Positions 60,647-64,000 of a stretch of 64,000 nucleotides of DNA are shown here, piece after piece. A model generated the notes under the pieces. The model made no database searches, was not told where the DNA came from, and saw nothing but the letters and a program-made list of their open reading frames with translations. Source of the DNA: DASSUW01 sp963806395 (GTDB taxonomy: Bacteria; Actinomycetota; Thermoleophilia; Solirubrobacterales; Solirubrobacteraceae); contig CAWDYI010000021.1 in assembly GCA_963806395.1 (NCBI GenBank), positions 62,001-126,000 of the forward strand, read 5' to 3'. The position numbers and the translations under genes were made by a program. How positions within the stretch are numbered: position 1 is the stretch's first letter; each line of letters begins with the position of its first letter.

Positions 60647-61987
60647 TTAACCCGACATCGCGTCGAGCACGGTCGTGGCGTCGTCGATCGTCGTACGCGG
60701 ATTGATGAAAGCGAGGCGGGCGACCGTCTCGCCGTCGACCGTCGACGGCAGCACGAACGCGGTGCCCGACTCGCGCAGGCCCGCGGCCCAGCGGTCATAG
60801 TCCGCCGTCTCCCAGCCCAGGCGGCGGAATACGAGCACCGACAGCTCGGGCTCGAGGAGCAGCTCCAGCTCGTCCCGCGAACGGATCTCCTGCGCGGTGG
60901 CGCGCGTGAGGGCGAGCGTCGTCTCGACGGCCTCGGAGAAGGCGTCGGTGCCGTGGACGGCGAGCGCGAACCAGAACGGCAGGCCACGCGCCCGGCGGGT
61001 CAGATGGACGCCGTAGTCGGACGGATTGAACGCGTCGTCGTCGGCGTACAGCGCCTCGAGGTAGGAGGCGTGCTGGCGATGGGCGGCGCGGCCGAGCGCC
61101 GGCTCGCGGTAGACCAGCGCGCAGCAGTCGAACGGCGAGAACAGCCACTTATGGGGATCGACGATGAACGAGTCCGCGTGCTCGATCCCGGCGAAGCGGT
61201 CGCGCGCGCTGGGCGCGCACAGCGCGGCGAGGCCGTACGCCCCGTCGACGTGCAGCCACAGCCCGCGCTCCCGGCACACCTCCGCCACGCCGGCGAGGTC
61301 GTCGATCAGGCCGACGTTCGTCGTGCCGGCGGTGGCCACCACCGCGAACACGCCGTCGCCGCCGTCGGCGTCGAGCGCCGCGCGCACCGTCGCGCCGGTG
61401 AGCCGGCCGCCGTCGGCCGGCACCTCGAGCGCGTCCGCGTCCATCAGCCGCAGCATCGACCGCACCGACGAGTGCACCTCGGCGCCGCAGGCGACGCGCG
61501 TCGCGGCGGCGCCGCCGTGCCGGGCGTGCGCGCGCGCCGCGTGCAGGGCGGAGAGGTTCCCGTTCGTGCCGCCCTGGACGAAGCAGCCGCCCGCCGAGTC
61601 CGGCAGGCCGGCCAATCCGGCGAGCCAGCGCAGCGCCTCGTTCTCCGCGTGCACCACGCCCGACCCTTCCATCCACGAGCCGCCGTAGATCGAGTTCACG
61701 GCCAGCAGCAGATCGGTCAGCGCCGCCGCCGGGGCCTGCGCCGACGGGATGAACGCGAGGTAGCGCGGATGGTCGATCTGGATCGACGCCGGCAGCACGT
61801 CGCCGAGCAGCAGCGCCGCGGCACGCTCGGCACCCAGGCCGCCGGGGCTGATCGCCTGGCCGAGGCGGGCGGTCAGCGCCGCCGCCGTCTCAGTGACGCC
61901 GAGCGCCGGCGGGTCGGCGGCCAGCCGCTCGCGCGCCGCCGCGAGGATCGCCTCCGCCAGCGCGAGGTCGTGGTCGTGCAGGCTCAA
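60647..61987 (-). CDS. PLP-dependent group II amino acid decarboxylase
   Basis: A 446-residue enzyme. GGTNGNLSALHAARAHARHG, VATAGTTNVGLIDDLAGVA, the LWLHVDGAYG aspartate and the PLP lysine in SFIVDPHKWLFSPFDC identify the aromatic-amino-acid/glutamate/diaminobutyrate decarboxylase group. The substrate cannot be told apart from sequence alone. The start is TTG at 61987, overlapping the upstream MBL stop (TTGA); longer starts would lie wholly in that gene. Third gene of a HAD-MBL-decarboxylase operon. Confidence 0.87.
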   Translation of the reverse strand: MSLHDHDLALAEAILAAARERLAADPPALGVTETAAALTARLGQAISPGGLGAERAAALLLGDVLPASIQIDHPRYLAFIPSAQAPAAALTDLLLAVNSIYGGSWMEGSGVVHAENEALRWLAGLAGLPDSAGGCFVQGGTNGNLSALHAARAHARHGGAAATRVACGAEVHSSVRSMLRLMDADALEVPADGGRLTGATVRAALDADGGDGVFAVVATAGTTNVGLIDDLAGVAEVCRERGLWLHVDGAYGLAALCAPSARDRFAGIEHADSFIVDPHKWLFSPFDCCALVYREPALGRAAHRQHASYLEALYADDDAFNPSDYGVHLTRRARGLPFWFALAVHGTDAFSEAVETTLALTRATAQEIRSRDELELLLEPELSVLVFRRLGWETADYDRWAAGLRESGTAFVLPSTVDGETVARLAFINPRTTIDDATTVLDAMSG

Positions 61988-62763
61988 GCGGCGACCCGCC
62001 GCGCGTTGTCGGCATGGATGGTGCGCTGGGCGCCGGTCCGGCGGGCGAGCGGCAGCTTCGCCGCCTCGCCGTCCTCGAGCAACGCCTCGAGGTACGCGCG
62101 GTCCTCGCGCAGGATCGCCAGCGCGCGGGCGGAATCGAGCGGCTCGCCGTGGCCCGGGACGACGTGGTCGGCCTGCTCGACCAGCGGCTCGAGGCGGGCG
62201 AGCGTGGCGAGGTACGCGTCGGCAGACCCGGCGGGGGACAGCATCGGGATCTCGACCGGCGACAGGTAGTCGCCGCACACGAGGACCTGCGCCCACGGCA
62301 CCCAGACCGCCATCCCGTCGACGGCGTGGCCGTCGGCCGGCTGCAGCTCGAGCTCGTGCTCGCCCACCTCGAGCTTCCCCGGCACCGGGAGCCGCTGCGC
62401 GCCCGGCAGGGACAGCGGCCCCGGCCGGACGAGGTACATCTCCTCGTCGAACGCGCGCAGCTTGCGCTGGGCGTCGCCCGGATCGTTGATCAGCCGCCCG
62501 GCGGTCGTCTCCGCGCAGCCCAGCGGCGCCTCCGGGAACGCGTAGCGGCCGAGCAGGTGGTCCCAGTCCGCGTGCGTGGCGAGCAGGCCGACGACGTTGA
62601 AGCCGGCCTGGTCGGCGAGCGCGGGCAGGACCTCGAGCTCGTCCGGGAGCACCGGCGAGTCGATGCAGAACGCCTCGCCCGCGGAACGGACGAGCGTGCA
62701 GGTGGTCTGGTAGGCCCTTGAGGTGGCGACTACGACGTCAGCGTGGAGCCCGACGGCCCTCAC
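61984..62763 (-). CDS. Metallo-beta-lactamase-fold hydrolase
   Basis: A 259-residue protein with the metal motif ATHADWDHLLGRYAFP (H-x-D-x-D-H variant of HxHxDH), ADGHAVDGMAVWV, VLVCGDYLSPVEIP (bridging Asp) and HVVPGHGEPLDS (last His). This makes a dinuclear metal hydrolase of the glyoxalase II type. GTG start at 62763 overlaps the HAD stop as GTGA; the 3' end overlaps the decarboxylase start as TTGA. Confidence 0.83.
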   Translation of the reverse strand: MRAVGLHADVVVATSRAYQTTCTLVRSAGEAFCIDSPVLPDELEVLPALADQAGFNVVGLLATHADWDHLLGRYAFPEAPLGCAETTAGRLINDPGDAQRKLRAFDEEMYLVRPGPLSLPGAQRLPVPGKLEVGEHELELQPADGHAVDGMAVWVPWAQVLVCGDYLSPVEIPMLSPAGSADAYLATLARLEPLVEQADHVVPGHGEPLDSARALAILREDRAYLEALLEDGEAAKLPLARRTGAQRTIHADNARRVAA

Positions 62764-63452
62764 GCGGCCCCGAGGAGCCGAGCTGCCTCGAGGAGCGTCT
62801 TGACCTCAGCGGTCGGCTTCTTGGCGCCCGGATCGAGCTGCTCGCCGGTGCGGTTGACCCAGATCACCGGGACCTTGGCCTTCACGCACGGCTCGACGTC
62901 GTAGTAGTAGCTCGACGCCACGTGCACCCACCCCTTCTTGCCGCCGATCCGGCGCTCGGCTTCCTTGAAGTGCGCGGGATCGGGCTTGTAGGAGCGGACC
63001 TGCTGGGCGGTGACCACGAGGTCGAAGTCGACCTTGAAATGCCGGCGGGTGAGGCCGAGCAGCTTGTCGTCGACGTTCGAGATCAGTCCGATGTCGAACT
63101 TCTTCCCGAACCGTTCGAGCTGGGTGTTGGTCTCCTTGAACGGCGGCCAGCGTGAGACAGAGTCGGGCAGGAACCCGGACCGCGACGGCTCCAGCGGCCA
63201 GCCGAGCTCGCGCGAGATGTTCACCGCGGTGCGGCGGAGCACCTCGGCATACAACTCGTACGACCCTCCCTTGATGTCCTGCTGGGTCTGCATGAACAGG
63301 GGGATCAGCTCATCGCGCGAGAGCGTGTAGCCGTCCCGGTCGGCCTCCTTGGAGAAGGCGTCGAAGGCCCCGGTCTCCCAGTCGATAAGGGTTCCGTAGA
63401 CGTCGAAGGTGACGAAGTTGACTTCCTTAGGCAGCGGCATGCGGCCGATCAT
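62760..63452 (-). CDS. HAD-superfamily hydrolase, haloacid dehalogenase type II-like
   Basis: A 230-residue protein. FVTFDVYGTLIDWETGAFDA holds the catalytic Asp nucleophile, IGLISNVDDKLL the Ser/Asn motif II, and RSYKPDPAHFKEAERRIG the Lys of motif III, with HVASSYYYDVEPCVKA for motif IV. The FDVYGTLIDW text is typical of 2-haloacid dehalogenases. First gene of the operon with the MBL and decarboxylase genes. The start is ambiguous among ATG 63452, ATG 63440 and GTG 63473. Confidence 0.83.
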   Translation of the reverse strand: MIGRMPLPKEVNFVTFDVYGTLIDWETGAFDAFSKEADRDGYTLSRDELIPLFMQTQQDIKGGSYELYAEVLRRTAVNISRELGWPLEPSRSGFLPDSVSRWPPFKETNTQLERFGKKFDIGLISNVDDKLLGLTRRHFKVDFDLVVTAQQVRSYKPDPAHFKEAERRIGGKKGWVHVASSYYYDVEPCVKAKVPVIWVNRTGEQLDPGAKKPTAEVKTLLEAARLLGAA

Positions 63453-63498
63453 TCTGGCATGCAGACGTAACACGCGGCCTGGGAGGTGGCCTGAGCGC

Positions 63499-63504
63499 TA
63501 GCAT
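63499..63504 (+). promoter_or_regulatory. -10-like TAGCAT before sucC
   Basis: TAGCAT ends 12 bases before the ATG at 63517, in the gap divergent from the HAD gene. Spacing is slightly longer than at other starts. Confidence 0.35.
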
Positions 63505-63516
63505 CGGCGCCCGCTC

Positions 63517-64000
63517 ATGGATCTTCTGGAGTATCAGGGCAAGCAGCTGTTCGCCCGCCACGGGGTCCCCGTTCCCGCCGGATCCCCTGCCACCACGGTC
63601 GAGGAGGCGGTCGCCGCCGCCGACGAGATCGGGTACCCCTGCGTGATCAAGGCGCAGGTGCTGATCGGCGGCCGCGGCAAGGCCGGCGGCATCAAGGTCG
63701 CCGAGGACCGCACGGCGGCCGAGGAGCACGCGAAGGCGATCCTCGGCATGGACATCCGCGGCCACACGGTGCACGAGGTGTGGGTCGAGGCCGCGTCCGA
63801 CATCGCCGCCGAGTACTACGCCTCGATCGTGTTCGACCGATCGGCCAAGCGGCCGCTCGTGCTGCTCTCCACCCAGGGCGGCATGGACATCGAGGAGGTC
63901 GCCGACCGCGACCCGGACGCGATCGCGCGCCTGCACGTCGATCCGCTGCTCGGCTTCCAGGACTTCCACGCCCGCCGGCTCGCGTTCGAGGCAGGGGTCG
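63517..64000 (+). CDS. sucC: Succinyl-CoA ligase (ADP-forming) beta subunit, N-terminal part (runs off window)
   Basis: The first 161 residues of a SucC protein. MDLLEYQGKQLFARHGVPVP is the characteristic start, IGYPCVIKAQVLIGGRGKAG contains the ATP-grasp nucleotide-binding glycine loop, and VWVEAASDIAAEYYASIVFD follows. The enzyme makes succinate and ATP from succinyl-CoA in the TCA cycle. The rest of the gene, and presumably sucD, lies beyond the window. It would drain the product of the mutase and carboxylase pathway present in the window. Confidence 0.93.
   Translation, partial: MDLLEYQGKQLFARHGVPVPAGSPATTVEEAVAAADEIGYPCVIKAQVLIGGRGKAGGIKVAEDRTAAEEHAKAILGMDIRGHTVHEVWVEAASDIAAEYYASIVFDRSAKRPLVLLSTQGGMDIEEVADRDPDAIARLHVDPLLGFQDFHARRLAFEAGV

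Overview
The window is a contiguous stretch of a very GC-rich (about 70% by eye), gene-dense bacterial chromosome. The gene set suggests an actinobacterium: acyl-CoA carboxylase alpha and beta subunits, an epsilon-like small protein, sulfite reductase with cysDN, and many GTG/TTG starts. The class Thermoleophilia (Solirubrobacterales-like) is my best guess, supported by a DUF1800/DUF1501 pair, LVIVD-type beta-propeller and selAB; this is inference, not proof. No rRNA, tRNA, CRISPR array, prophage or insertion sequence was recognised, and no stretch longer than about 210 bases lacks a gene or a described element.

Layout. (1) 1-27.3 kb is a surface-polysaccharide locus: sugar-nucleotide enzymes (DegT aminotransferase fragment, nucleotidyltransferase, GDP-mannose and CDP-glucose 4,6-dehydratases, UDP-HexNAc dehydrogenase, UDP-xylose synthase), ten glycosyltransferases, four SAM methyltransferases, a Wzx-type flippase, a Wzy/WaaL-type polymerase or ligase fused to TPRs, and a polyprenyl-phosphate priming transferase. 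It is interrupted at 22.5-24.7 kb by a metallo-beta-lactamase-fold hydrolase, TenA, ferritin and a small Cys-rich protein. (2) 27.3-32.2 kb: M28 peptidase, nitrilase-family amidohydrolase, and a coupled DUF1800-DUF1501-cupredoxin operon. (3) 32.2-35.5 kb: cupin-selA-selB on the minus strand. (4) 35.6-44.1 kb: acyl-CoA mutase, a frameshifted secreted protein, acyl-CoA carboxylase beta, and a large secreted metalloprotease with six internal repeats. (5) 44.1-49.2 kb: deoC with two aldehyde dehydrogenase-like genes (one lacking any cysteine), a Tat-exported PhoD-like phosphatase and a 64-residue epsilon-like protein. (6) 49.2-53.3 kb: sulfate assimilation (sir-cysD-cysN) with five apparent frameshifts, followed by a junction of two gene tails. 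(7) 53.4-64 kb: RNase HI, beta-propeller protein, GNAT, histidine phosphatase, acyl-CoA carboxylase alpha, M20 peptidase, GNAT, a decarboxylase/MBL/HAD operon, and the start of sucC.

How the genes work together. The first 27 kb can assemble, decorate, flip and polymerise or ligate a lipid-linked glycan. The acyl-CoA carboxylase parts (38.8, 49.0 and 56.9 kb), the mutase (35.6 kb) and sucC (63.5 kb) fit a propionyl-CoA to methylmalonyl-CoA to succinyl-CoA route, although they are dispersed. Sir with CysDN fits assimilatory sulfate reduction.

Two genome-style features run through the window. Genes that begin transcription units usually have a TANNNT hexamer 6-12 nt before the start codon, suggesting leaderless mRNAs, and divergent pairs share overlapping hexamers. 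Within operons almost every junction is a 4-base NTGA overlap, including rare CTGA and TTGA forms. Three families of intergenic palindromic repeats are also present.
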